DNA of 40,827 nucleotides from Solirubrobacterales bacterium (GTDB lineage Bacteria > Actinomycetota > Thermoleophilia > Solirubrobacterales > 70-9), in assembly GCA_013821475.1 (NCBI GenBank), contig JACDGU010000004.1:1-40827 (forward strand), read 5' to 3'. The notes under the pieces were generated by a model, which saw only the letters and a program-made list of their open reading frames with translations, was not told the DNA's origin and did no database searches. Both the position numbers and the translations under genes were made by a program. Of the stretch, positions 14,926 through 24,283 are shown in pieces. The stretch's first letter is position 1, and every line of letters begins with the position of its first letter.

Positions 14926-16142
14926 TCAGCCGCGGGCGCGGCGCAGGACGCGGACCTTGGTCGCCGCCGCCTGGCAGCCCGCCGGCCTGGCAACCGCGAG
15001 CCGCTTGCCGACCTTGAACAGCCGGGCTTTGATGTGGGCGCGGCCGCGGAGGTTGGTCTTGACCCGGTGGCCGGCGAAGCGGACCGTCGCGCCGGAGCGG
15101 CATTCGGGCAGGCTGCTGATCAGGTGGAAGCGAAAGACCCTGGTGCGGCGTTTGCGCACCCGGCGCGGCTGCACCCGCAGTCGCGTTGGCGCGCCGGATC
15201 AGGTTCCGCTGGGCCACCGCGCATCCCGGCACCACGCTCACCACCTCTTCGACGTCGGTGGCGAACTGCCGTTCCTGGCTGTCCTCGACGAAGGCACAGA
15301 TCGTCTCTTCGCCGACGCTGCCGACCGCGATGCTGGTGCTGACCCCGGCTCGAGCGGGCCAGCCCGGGCGCTCCCCACAGCGCCGAGACCGGGATGTCGG
15401 TGTAGAAGTAGTGATTCGAGATCCCCTTGGCGGAGAGCGCGTTGAAGATCGTCGAGTCGGGGAAGCCGAGTTCGCCGGGGCCAAACGGCATCGTGTTGTC
15501 GGTCCTGCCGTAGGACTGCGCCGCGTGCATGTACTCGCGGTTGGGATAGGTGGAGGCGAGGATCGAGCAGAAAAAGCGGTCGAAGGTGGTGAAGGCACGC
15601 GCCGCCGCGGGGATGAACGGCAGGTCCTGTTCGGCGTAGTAGCCGATCGAGAAGACGTCGTTTTCACCGGAGCGCAGAAAGCCGTCCATGCGGCCGCCGT
15701 CGAGCTGCTGGCGGCCTCCCAGCCAGGAGTGGTCGGGGTCGGGATGGGCGCAGCCCTGGAAATCGGGCGCCAGGCGGTGGGTGTCGTGCGGGTTGCCGGC
15801 GGCATCGTTGAAGACGAGTCCCCCCTGCCGACCGTCGGCCCCGGGCAGCCAGCCCAGGTAATGATCGAAGGAGCGGTTCTCCATCATCAGCACGATGATC
15901 GTGTCGAGCGGGACGTTGCGCGGATCGGGCACCGGTGCCCGCGAGATCTTGGCCGCCTGGGCGAGGATCGTGTCGGGGCTGAGGATTCCTGCCAGCCCGG
16001 CAGCCAGCCCCCCGGTCACCGCCGCCCGCTGGAGGAACTCGCGCCGCCGCAGCGCACCGTCCGGATCGCGCGCGGCGAGTTCCTCGGCTACCTCGGGATC
16101 GCGCTCATCGTTCGGATCAGGCGTCGCCTGACGGTCGCTCAT
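14926..16142 (-). pseudogene. Broken secreted phosphoesterase (phospholipase C/acid phosphatase type) joined to remnants of another exported protein
   Basis: The intact part starts at ATG 16142, 8 nt after a TATGAT box (16156-16151). It has a Tat-type signal RRREFLQRAAVTGG and the phosphoesterase start VPLDTIIVLMMENRSFDHYLGWLPGADGRQGG, with DPDHSW, FFCSILASTYPNREY and the family segment up to SALWGAPGLAR near 15350. Members usually have 400-500 residues. Here the frame then becomes low-complexity Arg-rich sequence, and the sensible reading moves by +1 to a segment with SVGEETICAFVEDSQERQF, resembling a cell-surface Ig-like domain. It moves by +1 again near 15175 to a Cys-flanked basic domain (FRFHLISSLPECRSG to GCQAAATKVRV) ending at 14926. 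I read this as a deletion fusion with two frameshifts; assembly error is the alternative. Confidence 0.6.
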
Positions 16143-16201
16143 TCCGGCCGATCATAGACACGGCGCTCGCCCAGTTGTGAACATCGCGTGGGGAAGTCTG
16201 A

Positions 16202-16840
16202 TCAAATTTTCAATCTGGCGGAGCCGCGAATCAGCGGCCTGACGATCGGGGGCGCCTTCGGCGTCCTCCCGCGCTCGACCTCGCCGATCTCGAAGCTACT
16301 CGCGGCGAGCGTCGCCAGGGTGTCGCGGTTGCAGTGACAGCCGTCGGCGAAGAAGCGCCAGGGCAGCTCGAGCCGGTCCTGCCAGGCGGCACCGCCGGCG
16401 TCCTCGGCACGGACGTGCTCGATGAAGAGCAGCTTGCCGCCCGGCCTCAGGACCCGCGACAGCTCGGCGACGGCGGCGACCGGATCGGGCACGGTGCAGA
16501 GCACCAGGGTCGTGACCGCGGTGTCAAAGCCGGCGCTCTCGAAGGGGAGCCGTTCGGCCGGCGCTTCGATGATCTGCGCCTCGCGCGAGGAAGCAGCCAC
16601 CCGTGCCCGCAGCCGCTTCGCCATGTGGGGTCCGGGCTCGACCAGCGCCAGCTCGCTCACCGCCTCCGGGTAGAGATCGAGGTTGACGCCGGTGCCGGCA
16701 CCGAGCTCGATCGTCCCCCCCGCTGCCCCGGCCAGCAGCTCGGCCCGCATCTGGCCCAGGCCAGCCTCCTCGGTCGCCTTCAGCCCGCGGTCGTAGGTCG
16801 CCGCGAACGCTCGCCCCCAGGTCGCCTCGTACAGTCCCAT
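16202..16840 (-). CDS. Class I SAM-dependent methyltransferase (UbiE/METTL7-like)
   Basis: A 212-residue Methyltransf_11 protein. Motif I is TIELGAGTGVNLDLYP, ALVEPGPHMAKRL follows, then APAERLPFESAGFDTAVTTLVLCTVPDP and LRPGGKLLFIEHV. A C-terminal WRFFADGCHCNRDTLATL segment is typical of the METTL7/UbiE-like group. The substrate is unknown; the group often acts on thiols, lipids or quinone precursors. It lies 9 bp after the SDR gene and is the last gene of a thiolase, SDR, methyltransferase operon, which points to lipid-type substrates. Confidence 0.85.
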   Translation of the reverse strand: MGLYEATWGRAFAATYDRGLKATEEAGLGQMRAELLAGAAGGTIELGAGTGVNLDLYPEAVSELALVEPGPHMAKRLRARVAASSREAQIIEAPAERLPFESAGFDTAVTTLVLCTVPDPVAAVAELSRVLRPGGKLLFIEHVRAEDAGGAAWQDRLELPWRFFADGCHCNRDTLATLAASSFEIGEVERGRTPKAPPIVRPLIRGSARLKI

Positions 16841-16849
16841 CGCGCTTGC

Positions 16850-17746
16850 TCAGGCGGCGTCTCGCTGCGCCGGCTCGGGCGACTCGGCGGCCGGGGCCCC
16901 CTCGGCGCTCGGCTCGCTGGCGGCGGCGCGCTCCTCGTAGGCGCGGCGGGCGCCGTGGTCGACCTCGAACATCAGCTTGTCGACCTTCATCAGCCGGCCC
17001 ATGCCCTCGCGGGCGCCACGGGGAAGCAGGGTCAGAACCTTGTAGAGGACGCCGTTGGCCTTCGGCACGAAGACGTCGAAGCGCGGCACTTCCATCGCGT
17101 CGACGATCTCGTTGGCGACGTCCTCGGGCTCGACCGGTTTCACCCAGCGCTGGGCGACGCCACTGGTCAGCTCGGTGTTGACGATCGTCGGCATCACGCA
17201 GAGGACCTCGACGCCGCTGCCGCGCAGCTCGGTCCGCACCGCCTCGCTGAGGCCGACCACCGCGTGCTTGGTGCCGGAGTAGGTGGCGATGCCGGGGATG
17301 CCGGCTTTGCCCGCCTGCGAGGCGATGTTGACGATGTAGCCGCTGCCGCGGGGCTGCAGGCGCTTGATCGCCAGCTGAGTGCCGGTGATGACGCCGTGGA
17401 GGTTGATGTCGATCTGGCGGCGGACCGAGTCCTCGCTCTCGTCGACGAACGGGGTCACCGGCATGATCCCGGCATTGTTGATCACCGCGTCGATCGGGCC
17501 GAGCTGGCGCTCGGCCTCGTCGAGGAAGGCGGCGAAGGAGGCGCGGTCGGTGACGTCGAGCTTGACCGCGACCGTGCCGCCGCCGAGGCCGGCCGCCGTC
17601 CCCTCGGCCAGGCCGAGGTCGAGGTCGCCGATTGCGACCCGGGCCCCTTTGCGGACCAGTGCCGTCGCAGTCGCCTTGCCGATCCCGCGGGCGCCGCCGG
17701 TGATCGCCACGACCTTGCCGCTCAGTGAACGCCGCTGCTTCGCCAT
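16850..17746 (-). CDS. Short-chain dehydrogenase/reductase
   Basis: Classical SDR of 298 residues: cofactor motif TGGARGIGKATA near residues 16-27, a DLDLG strand end suggesting NAD(H) preference, NNAGIMP, the catalytic Ser in VNIASQAGKAG, and YSGTKHAVVG with Tyr and Lys. The C-terminal extension of about 70 residues ends in a Glu/Ala/Pro-rich tail. A strong Shine-Dalgarno (AGGAGGAG) lies 7 nt before the ATG, and the upstream thiolase ends 28 bp away. In this context an oxidoreductase for a beta-hydroxy/keto acyl or sterol-like substrate is plausible. Confidence 0.9.
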   Translation of the reverse strand: MAKQRRSLSGKVVAITGGARGIGKATATALVRKGARVAIGDLDLGLAEGTAAGLGGGTVAVKLDVTDRASFAAFLDEAERQLGPIDAVINNAGIMPVTPFVDESEDSVRRQIDINLHGVITGTQLAIKRLQPRGSGYIVNIASQAGKAGIPGIATYSGTKHAVVGLSEAVRTELRGSGVEVLCVMPTIVNTELTSGVAQRWVKPVEPEDVANEIVDAMEVPRFDVFVPKANGVLYKVLTLLPRGAREGMGRLMKVDKLMFEVDHGARRAYEERAAASEPSAEGAPAAESPEPAQRDAA

Positions 17747-17774
17747 CTGCTGCTCCTCCTTGGTGCGGCGGGCC

Positions 17775-18968
17775 TCAGCTCGCCGGCTTGTAGACGGTGA
17801 CCACGGCGGCTCCGCCGAGGCCGATGTTGTGTTGGAGCGCCACCTTCGCGCCCTCCACCTGGCGCTTGTCCGCGGTCCCCCGCAGCTGCCAGGTCAGTTC
17901 CGAGCACTGCGCAAGTCCGGTCGCGCCGAGCGGGTGCCCCTTCGAGATCAGCCCGCCCGAGGGGTTGACCACGACCTGGCCGCCGAAGGTCGTCGCTTCG
18001 GCCTCGACCAGCTTGTGCGCCTCGCCCTCGGCGGCGAATCCGAGCGCTTCGTAGGTGATCAGCTCGTTGGCGCTGAAGCAGTCGTGCAGCTCGCAGACGT
18101 CGACCTCCTCGGCGCTGACTTCGGCTTCCTCGTAGGCCTGGTTCGCCGCCGTCTTCGACATGTCGGAGCCGACGATCGTCATGCAGTCGGCGTCCTCGTC
18201 GAAGGTGGAGCCGAGGTCGGTGACCATCGACTGGCCGACGATCTCGACCGCCTGGTCCCAGAGCGCGTGCTCATCGACGTAGCGCTCGGAGGCGACGATC
18301 GCGCAGGCCGAGCCGTCGGAGGTCGGAGAGCACTGCAGCTTGGTCAGCGGGTCGTGGATCATCTTCGCGCTCTTGATGTCCTCCAGCGAGTACTCATCCT
18401 GGAACTGGGCGTAGGGGTTGTTGACCGAGTGCTTGTGGTTCTTCCACCCGATCCAGGCGTAGTGGTCGGGGGTCGAGCCGTACATCTTCATGTGGTCGCG
18501 GCCGGCGTTGCCGAACATCTGCGGCGCGAACGGCGAGGCCTCGGGGTCGCGGATCTCGAACATGCGGGTGATGTGCTTGTCGAGCGCCGGCGTGCGGTCG
18601 TCGTACTTCACCCCCAGGCTGCCGCGCTCCATCTTCTCGAAGCCGATCGCCATCGCGCACTCGACGAGCCCGCCTTTGACCGCCTGGCGCGCCATGAACA
18701 GCGCCGAGGAGCCGGTCGAGCAGTTGTTGTTGACGTTGATGACCGGGATCCCGGTCAGGCCGAGGCCGTAGAGGGCGCGCTGGCCGTAGGTCGAGTCGCC
18801 GTAGCAGTAGCCGGCGTAGGCCTGCTCGATGTCGTCGTAGGGGATGCCGGCGTCCGCGAGCGCCTTCTCCCCCGCCTCCTTGGCCCAGTCGGGGTAGTCG
18901 CCCTGCTTGGTCCCGGGCTTGTCGAACTTGGTCATCCCCACCCCGATTACGAACGTCCGGTTGCTCAA
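17775..18968 (-). CDS. SCP2/lipid-transfer-type thiolase
   Basis: Thiolase-fold enzyme of 397 residues related to SCP-x and lipid-transfer thiolases used in degradation of branched acyl-CoA or sterol side chains. The nucleophile C83 is in [28 protein letters not shown] and [20 protein letters not shown] carry the second Cys and the His. I place the start at TTG 18968 because AGGAG lies 7 nt upstream and the protein then begins with the usual first beta-strand; no ATG or GTG fits as well. A TAGGTT box at 19030-19025 could start a leader of about 50 nt. It is the first gene of the operon with the SDR and methyltransferase. Confidence 0.88.
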   Translation of the reverse strand: MSNRTFVIGVGMTKFDKPGTKQGDYPDWAKEAGEKALADAGIPYDDIEQAYAGYCYGDSTYGQRALYGLGLTGIPVINVNNNCSTGSSALFMARQAVKGGLVECAMAIGFEKMERGSLGVKYDDRTPALDKHITRMFEIRDPEASPFAPQMFGNAGRDHMKMYGSTPDHYAWIGWKNHKHSVNNPYAQFQDEYSLEDIKSAKMIHDPLTKLQCSPTSDGSACAIVASERYVDEHALWDQAVEIVGQSMVTDLGSTFDEDADCMTIVGSDMSKTAANQAYEEAEVSAEEVDVCELHDCFSANELITYEALGFAAEGEAHKLVEAEATTFGGQVVVNPSGGLISKGHPLGATGLAQCSELTWQLRGTADKRQVEGAKVALQHNIGLGGAAVVTVYKPAS

Positions 18969-19149
18969 AGTCTGGCTCCTGTGGTTCGCCGCGCCGAGCG
19001 GGCGGCAGTTTGGCTGACTGGCCAAACCTACCGGGCGGCGGCCTCCGGCGGGGCCAGCGCGCGAGATTCCGACCTCCTCTCCCCTTCCCCGGGATGACGG
19101 CGCCGACGACCGGCGGGATGACACCGCGCTGAGGGTAACCTGAGTGGCC

Positions 19150-19911
19150 GTGGTCACCGCGGTCGTCAGCTCCGATCCTGCTGCAGGAGTGGGCATTCTC
19201 GCCGCCCTCGCGGCGGGGATCGTCTCCTTCCTCTCGCCCTGCGTTCTGCCGCTCGTGCCCGGCTACCTCTCGGCGGTGACCGGCGTCTCCGCGGCGGAGC
19301 TGGACGACGCCAACTGGCGCCGCGTGCTCGGACCGAGCCTGCTCTTCGTCGCCAGCTTCTCGGCGATCTTCATCCTCCTCGGGCTGACCGCGACCGGGCT
19401 CGGCTCGACCCTGCAGGACCACAAGCAGCTGCTGACCAAGATCTCCGGCTGGCTGATCATCGCGATGGGGGTGCTCTTCGTCGCCTCGCTCTTCATCACC
19501 CGCCTCAACCGCGAGTGGCACGTCGACGCCCTGCTCGAGCGCGCCGGCAAGGGCGGGCCGATCGTCGCCGGGGCTGCCTTCGCGATCGCCTGGACCCCCT
19601 GCATCGGCCCCACCCTCGGCGCGATCCTCACCGCCGCCTCGCTCTCGGGCTCGGCCGCGCGGGGAGCCTTGCTGCTCGCGGTCTACTCGGCCGGGCTGGC
19701 GATCCCCTTCCTGCTCACCGCGCTCGCCTTCTCGCGGATGACGACCGCCTTTGCCGTCGTCAAGCGCCACTACCAGGCGATCGTCGCCGTCGGCGGCCTG
19801 ATCCTGATCGCGATGGGTGTCCTGATCCTGACCGGCGAACTGCGCCAGCTCAACATCGAAGCCCAGAGCTGGCTGTCAGGTTTGGGGCTCGACTTCTGGA
19901 ACCAGATTTAG
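19150..19911 (+). CDS. ccdA: Cytochrome c biogenesis protein CcdA (thiol-disulfide membrane transporter)
   Basis: About six transmembrane helices in 253 residues. The paired redox Cys residues sit in [13 protein letters not shown] (helix 1) and [11 protein letters not shown] (helix 4), the signature of CcdA/DsbD-beta proteins that carry electrons from cytoplasmic thioredoxin to outer thiols. No TlpA/ResA-like partner or cytochrome genes are next to it, so the acceptor is unknown. Two in-frame GTG codons are possible, 19144 and 19150. I prefer 19150 because a TAACCT box (19136-19141) then lies 8 nt upstream, as for other genes here. Confidence 0.88.
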   Translation: MVTAVVSSDPAAGVGILAALAAGIVSFLSPCVLPLVPGYLSAVTGVSAAELDDANWRRVLGPSLLFVASFSAIFILLGLTATGLGSTLQDHKQLLTKISGWLIIAMGVLFVASLFITRLNREWHVDALLERAGKGGPIVAGAAFAIAWTPCIGPTLGAILTAASLSGSAARGALLLAVYSAGLAIPFLLTALAFSRMTTAFAVVKRHYQAIVAVGGLILIAMGVLILTGELRQLNIEAQSWLSGLGLDFWNQI

Positions 19912-19930
19912 GAAGACGCCCGACCGGCGC

Positions 19931-20209
19931 TCAGTTGTTGGCCGGGGCGACCGGGTGCAGCTCCTGGCCGATCGCCTCGACCTCCTCGAGCTGCTCGCCG
20001 TCGACGTCGCGCGAGCAGACGATGCGGAAGCGCCCGGTGCCGATCTCGCCGTCGGGGATCACCGGCAGGCCGCGGATCTGATCCCAGCCGAGGCGTTCGA
20101 TCTCGAAGGGGTTCATCCGCACCTCGGCCGCCGGGAACGGGCAGTTCGCGTTGTGCTGGTCGATCGCCTCGGAGATCGCCTCCAGGTTCTTCGCCTCGGG
20201 AGATGCCAT
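19931..20209 (-). CDS. Small conserved-looking hypothetical protein
   Basis: 92 residues, no family recognised. It is acidic, with no signal peptide or membrane segment. It begins MASPEAKNLEAISEAIDQHN and holds one CPFP motif, a NPFEIERLGWDQI segment and a C-terminal VDGEQLEEVEAIG stretch. The start is well supported: a TAGGCT box (20223-20218) lies 8 nt before the ATG. The gene is convergent with ccdA and divergent from the TMEM175-type gene. Coding is supported by start context and codon pattern; function is open. Confidence 0.65.
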   Translation of the reverse strand: MASPEAKNLEAISEAIDQHNANCPFPAAEVRMNPFEIERLGWDQIRGLPVIPDGEIGTGRFRIVCSRDVDGEQLEEVEAIGQELHPVAPANN

Positions 20210-20287
20210 CGCGACAAAGCCTAGAGGGTGTCGCCCGGTGCCCGATCCCAGCACAGGAGCCGCAACCGCGCCGGCGAACCCACCTCC

Positions 20288-20908
20288 ATGAGCACGAACA
20301 GGGTCGAGGCATTCTCCGATGGCGTCTTCGCGATCGCTATCACGCTGCTGGTCCTGCAGATCAACGTCCCCGAAAGCGGCTCCGGCGAACACCTGGCCCG
20401 CGCCCTGATCTCCGAGTGGCCGAGCTACGCCGCATACGCGACCTCCTTCTTCACGATCGGGATCATCTGGATCAACCACCACGTGATGATCAGGCGGCTC
20501 GAGATCGTCGACCACTCGATTCTGATCTGGAACCTGGTGCTGCTGATGTGCGTAGGCCTGCTCCCGTTCACCACGGCCCTGATGGCCGCCTACCTGAAGG
20601 GAAGCGAGGGCGAGGCGCTCGCCGCCGCTGTCTATAGCGGCTCCTTCCTGGTGATGACCCTGGTCTTCGCCGCGACCAACCACCACGTCCTCTTCCGCAA
20701 GTCCGAGCTGCTGATCGACGAGGTCGACGACGCCACCCGCCACCTCACCGTCAAACGCGGCGCCGCCGGCTCACTGCCCTACCTGCTGGCGACCGGCCTG
20801 GCCTTCGTCTCCCCCTACCTGACCTTCGCGATCTGCGCCGGCGTTGCCGTCTTCTACTCCCTCCCCTTTGCGACGGCGAGCGAGAGTCCGACCTCCGTCG
20901 CGACCTAG
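20288..20908 (+). CDS. TMEM175-family membrane protein (putative potassium channel)
   Basis: 206 residues starting with the family signature RVEAFSDGVFAIAITLLVL, in which the FSDG motif lines the pore of TMEM175 channels. About six hydrophobic helices follow, with paired-His motifs WINHHVM and TNHHVLF. Prokaryotic members conduct potassium as tetramers (known of the family). No clear Shine-Dalgarno or TANNNT box is close to the ATG. It stands alone, with no potassium transport genes beside it. Confidence 0.85.
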   Translation: MSTNRVEAFSDGVFAIAITLLVLQINVPESGSGEHLARALISEWPSYAAYATSFFTIGIIWINHHVMIRRLEIVDHSILIWNLVLLMCVGLLPFTTALMAAYLKGSEGEALAAAVYSGSFLVMTLVFAATNHHVLFRKSELLIDEVDDATRHLTVKRGAAGSLPYLLATGLAFVSPYLTFAICAGVAVFYSLPFATASESPTSVAT

Positions 20909-20944
20909 CCTGGGGGCGGTGGTTCAGCTCGACCGGAAATTCGG

Positions 20945-21718
20945 TCAGCCCGCCGGCGTACAGGGCAGGTCGTGGGTTACCTTCAGCGCCGTGCCGTCGC
21001 TGAACTGGACTTTGCCTTCGGCGAAGTAGTGCCCGGTCGGGCAGCTGGCGGTCAGGTAGCTCTCCTTCCTGCCCCTGTAGGTGAAGGTCCGCCCGATCGT
21101 GATTCTGAACTTCGTGACCGAGCCGGCGCCGCCTGCGATTGGCGGGATCTCGGCGACCGCGTGGAGGCCGAAGTGGCCACGGTGGATGTGGGTCAACTCG
21201 ACCGAGGCGACCACGGCGGTCGGCGCCGGGACGCTGACGTAGGTGTGGATGTAGAGAACCGTGGTGTCGCCGTGGACGCCGCCGTTGAAGACGGTGATTG
21301 GGCCGGTGGCGCCAAACGGCGCCTGTTCGGGGAAGGCGACTTCGACTTCGGCTTCTCCGGAGCCGATGATCGCCTCGGGGCAGGCCCTCTTGGCGTCGGC
21401 GGTCGAGCGCGCCACGAGCTGCTTCTCACTGCAGTCGGGGAGCCCCGTGGCGTCGACCTGGATCGTCTTGTCGAAGTCCGCGATCACACCTTCGATCGCC
21501 GGCGGATGAGTGCCGTCCACGGCCTTGATCTGGCCCTTGAGGTGGGCCGAGATCGGCGCCTGTTCATGCCTGGGGAGCTTGGTCGGCGAGATGCCCCCGT
21601 TGTCGGTGAAGATCAGGTTCCCGGTCCGCACCACCTCCGGCTTCCCCAACGCGCTGGCGACGACGATCAGCGCCAGACCTGCCGCAACCGCCACGCCCAA
21701 GATCAGCAACTTCCTCAT
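20945..21718 (-). CDS. Secreted hypothetical protein
   Basis: 257 residues with a clear signal peptide (MRKLLILGVAVAAGLALIVV, cleavage likely after about residue 24). The mature part has four well-spaced Cys (in LPDCSEKQ, KRACPEA, TASCPTGH, HDLPCTP) that could form disulfides, and beta-rich segments such as PITVFNGGVHGDTTVLYIHTY and RITIGRTFTYRGRKESYL. I do not recognise a named domain; similar exported proteins are common in Thermoleophilia. The start is supported by AGGGGG about 7 nt upstream of the ATG. A longer upstream frame is rejected because it would bury the signal peptide. Confidence 0.75.
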   Translation of the reverse strand: MRKLLILGVAVAAGLALIVVASALGKPEVVRTGNLIFTDNGGISPTKLPRHEQAPISAHLKGQIKAVDGTHPPAIEGVIADFDKTIQVDATGLPDCSEKQLVARSTADAKRACPEAIIGSGEAEVEVAFPEQAPFGATGPITVFNGGVHGDTTVLYIHTYVSVPAPTAVVASVELTHIHRGHFGLHAVAEIPPIAGGAGSVTKFRITIGRTFTYRGRKESYLTASCPTGHYFAEGKVQFSDGTALKVTHDLPCTPAG

Positions 21719-21842
21719 GTTCAGCCCCCTGCGTCCGTGAGATGGAATCGGACAGATCCTCGCCTGCCGTGGGGGACGCCGCTTCCACAATGTGCGGCCT
21801 TGCCGAGCTCGGATTCACCAACTTGGGAAAGCGGACGCCCGC

Positions 21843-23024
21843 TCAGCCGTCGAGCTGCAGCGCGACCTCGAGCTCGATCGCGATCTCCCGGAGCTGGCGG
21901 CCGAGCAGCTCTTCGATCGCGTGGATCCGATTGCTGACGGTGCGACGATCGACGCCCAGCGCGGCAGCCGTCGAGGAGACGTTGCGCTCGGCGGCGAAAT
22001 AGGCGCGCAGGGTCTCGCAGCCGACCTCTCCCCCGTCCCGCGCCCGTTCCAGCGGCTCCAGGTAGAGCCGGCGCAGCGAGGTGACGAGGAGGTCGTCGCG
22101 CAGGACTGAGGCGAGCAGGGCAACGTCGACGTAGGGGACGATCGGCTGGCTTCTGCGCTCGGCGACCGGCAGCGCTGCCTTCGCCTGGCGATGGCTGAAG
22201 CGCCAGCCCGAGAGCCCCTCGCCAGGCTCACCGACGGTCACGAACACCCCGCCGAGGTCGATCTGGCCCAGCGCCCGCAGCGCCTCGTCGGTAGCGAGCG
22301 CGGAGCGCCCGCCGAGCCAGCAGGCCCAAACCGGCTCCTCCTCGCGGTTGATCGCGAGAAGGCGGCGGTCGAGTCGTCCCGCCAGCACGCTCATCGCCTC
22401 CGGCACTCGCTCTCCCTTGGCCATCAGCGCGAGATGATGGCCGCCGAGGTCGTAGCCCAGCTCGGAGTGGTCGACCAGCTCGCCGGCGAGCAGGCTCTTG
22501 ACGCACTCGCGGCGACGCTCCGAGGCGCTGCTGGGCCGGTTCTTCGCCTCGCGGGCGAACTCGGCGCTGACAGCGTCAAGCAGCCGGTCTCCGAGCGTCG
22601 CCTGCGCGGCGAGAAGTGAGCGCAGAGCGGGGTTCGGTACCCCGGCCCGCTCCGCCTCTTGGACGAGGAAGTTCCCGAACAGGCTGTTGCCGGCGAAGTA
22701 GCGGCGCAGGACGGTGTCGAGGGAGACGCCGTCGCGCGCGTCCAGCCGGGCCTGGGCGAGCAGCAGCGGCGGTATCGCCGGCGCGCGGCGCTCGCCGGTC
22801 TCGAGCACGACGAGCCGGTGCTCGACTGCGGCGGCAAGCGCCGCGTTGAGGCCCTCGAGGTAGGCGGGGTCGGCGACGTCGCGGGGATCGGAGATCGCGT
22901 AGACACGAGTCGCGACCGCCGCCTGGATCTCCGGCAGACGCTCGCGCAGGCGGGACGAGAGCACGGCGCAGGCCTCGTCGACCGAGCGCGGACCACCGGC
23001 TGGGCGCAAGCCACCCCTGTTCAC
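21843..23024 (-). CDS. PucR/CdaR-type transcriptional regulator
   Basis: 393 residues. The C-terminal PucR helix-turn-helix domain is clear: ETLRAYFAAERNVSSTAAALGVDRRTVSNRIHAIEELLGR. The N-terminal 150 residues are helical (SSRLRERLPEIQAAV) and the middle resembles a GGDEF-like sensor fold as in CdaR regulators. Members usually respond to small metabolites. GTG 23024 is preceded by a TAGGCT box (23036-23031) at 6 nt. It is divergent from dinB, but the two promoters are 75 bp apart, and a regulatory link is not shown by the sequence. Confidence 0.85.
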   Translation of the reverse strand: MNRGGLRPAGGPRSVDEACAVLSSRLRERLPEIQAAVATRVYAISDPRDVADPAYLEGLNAALAAAVEHRLVVLETGERRAPAIPPLLLAQARLDARDGVSLDTVLRRYFAGNSLFGNFLVQEAERAGVPNPALRSLLAAQATLGDRLLDAVSAEFAREAKNRPSSASERRRECVKSLLAGELVDHSELGYDLGGHHLALMAKGERVPEAMSVLAGRLDRRLLAINREEEPVWACWLGGRSALATDEALRALGQIDLGGVFVTVGEPGEGLSGWRFSHRQAKAALPVAERRSQPIVPYVDVALLASVLRDDLLVTSLRRLYLEPLERARDGGEVGCETLRAYFAAERNVSSTAAALGVDRRTVSNRIHAIEELLGRQLREIAIELEVALQLDG

Positions 23025-23123
23025 GGGCTCAGCCTAGCGGCAACGCGCACCCCCCACGCCACTCCTCAGATTCACCGGCGAAGCACCCGATCGTCCAACC
23101 GCGGCGGGCCGTACCTTGGGTGG

Positions 23124-24230
23124 GTGTCGATCGAAAACTGGCCACGCTCCATCGCCCATCTGGATATGGACGCCTTCTACGCGTCGGTCGAGCTGGGCAA
23201 GCGGCCGGAGCTGCGGGGGAAGCCGGTCGTGGTCTGCGGGTCGGGGCCGCGGGCAGTGGTGACGACGGCGAGCTACGAGGCGCGCAAGCTGGCCGGAATC
23301 CACTCGGCGATGCCGGCGGCGGTGGCGCGGCGGCGGTTGCCGGACGCGGTCTACCTGCGGCCCGACTTTCCCGCCTACCGCGAGGCCTCGGCACAGGTGA
23401 TGGAAGTGCTGCGACGCAACGTCGAGACGGTCGAGGTGGTCGGGCTCGACGAGGCTTACCTCGACCTCACCGGGCTGTACTCGCCGAAGGCGACGATGCG
23501 GCGGATCGCGGCTGAGATCCGTGCGGACACCGGGCTCACCTGCTCGGTCGGGATCTCCGAGAGCCGGATGCTGGCCAAGATCACCAGCGAGCTCGGCAAG
23601 CCCGCCGGGCTGGTGGTGCTCTCACGCGAGGATGCGCTGGTGCGCTTCGCCGGCGATTCCCCGGGCCTGGTGCCGGGGATCGGGCCGAAAACCGTCGCCA
23701 GGCTGGAGGCGATCGGGATCGCGACGCTGACCGAGCTCGCCCGGCGTCAGGCGTCGGAGCTCGAATCGACCTTTGGACCGCGCTCGGGCGCCTGGCTGCA
23801 CGCCCGCGGCCGGCTCTGGGACGAGACCCCGATCACCGTCTCACGCGAGACGAAATCGCAGTCGACCGAGATCACCTTCGACGTCGACGTGCGTCAGCGC
23901 GGCGAGCTCGAGAAGCACCTGGTCGAGCTCGCCGCGGAGCTCTGCCGGCGGCTAGCCAAGCGTGAGCTCGAGGGCCGCACGATCGGGATCAAGATCCGGC
24001 TCGACGACTGGACCAACGTCAGCCGCTCGCACTCGGTCGAGGCGCCGACCAACGACCTCGCTGTCGTCACCCGCGTGGCGCTCGAGCTGCTGCGGGCTTA
24101 CGACCCCCAGCGCCCGGTGCGGCTGCTCGGCGTCCGCCTCGCCTCGTTTCAGGGCGAAGCGGACCCCGTCGCGGCCGAGTCCGAGGCGCCCGCTGGGCAG
24201 CTCCGGCTCGGCTTCAGCTCCGCCGCCTGA
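23124..24230 (+). CDS. dinB: DNA polymerase IV (Y-family translesion polymerase)
   Basis: 368 residues: catalytic HLDMDAFYASVE at the start, YEARKLAGIHSAMP, the second acid pair in VVGLDEAYLDLTG, CSVGISESRMLAKITSELGKPAG, the helix-hairpin-helix VPGIGPKTVARLEAIGI, and a little-finger domain. The C-terminal QLRLGF resembles a sliding-clamp binding motif. It copies past damaged bases at stalled forks. The GTG start at 23124 lies 6 nt after a TACCTT box (23112-23117), so it is probably leaderless. No SOS box was recognised in the short upstream region. Confidence 0.93.
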   Translation: MSIENWPRSIAHLDMDAFYASVELGKRPELRGKPVVVCGSGPRAVVTTASYEARKLAGIHSAMPAAVARRRLPDAVYLRPDFPAYREASAQVMEVLRRNVETVEVVGLDEAYLDLTGLYSPKATMRRIAAEIRADTGLTCSVGISESRMLAKITSELGKPAGLVVLSREDALVRFAGDSPGLVPGIGPKTVARLEAIGIATLTELARRQASELESTFGPRSGAWLHARGRLWDETPITVSRETKSQSTEITFDVDVRQRGELEKHLVELAAELCRRLAKRELEGRTIGIKIRLDDWTNVSRSHSVEAPTNDLAVVTRVALELLRAYDPQRPVRLLGVRLASFQGEADPVAAESEAPAGQLRLGFSSAA

Positions 24231-24232
24231 AT

Positions 24233-24275
24233 CCGCGGTTCCTTATGCACCTCCTGCGTGCAAAAGGAACCACGG
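24233..24275. terminator. Bidirectional terminator between dinB and the RlpA-like gene
   Basis: GGTTCCTTATGCAC (24237-24250) pairs with GTGCAAAAGGAACC (24258-24271) with one mismatch in 14 positions and a 7-nt loop. Outer CCG/CGG pairs extend it to 24233-24275. A run of A on + (T on -) lies inside the stem. It sits exactly between two convergent stop codons. Confidence 0.75.
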
Positions 24276-24283
24276 GATGGGGC

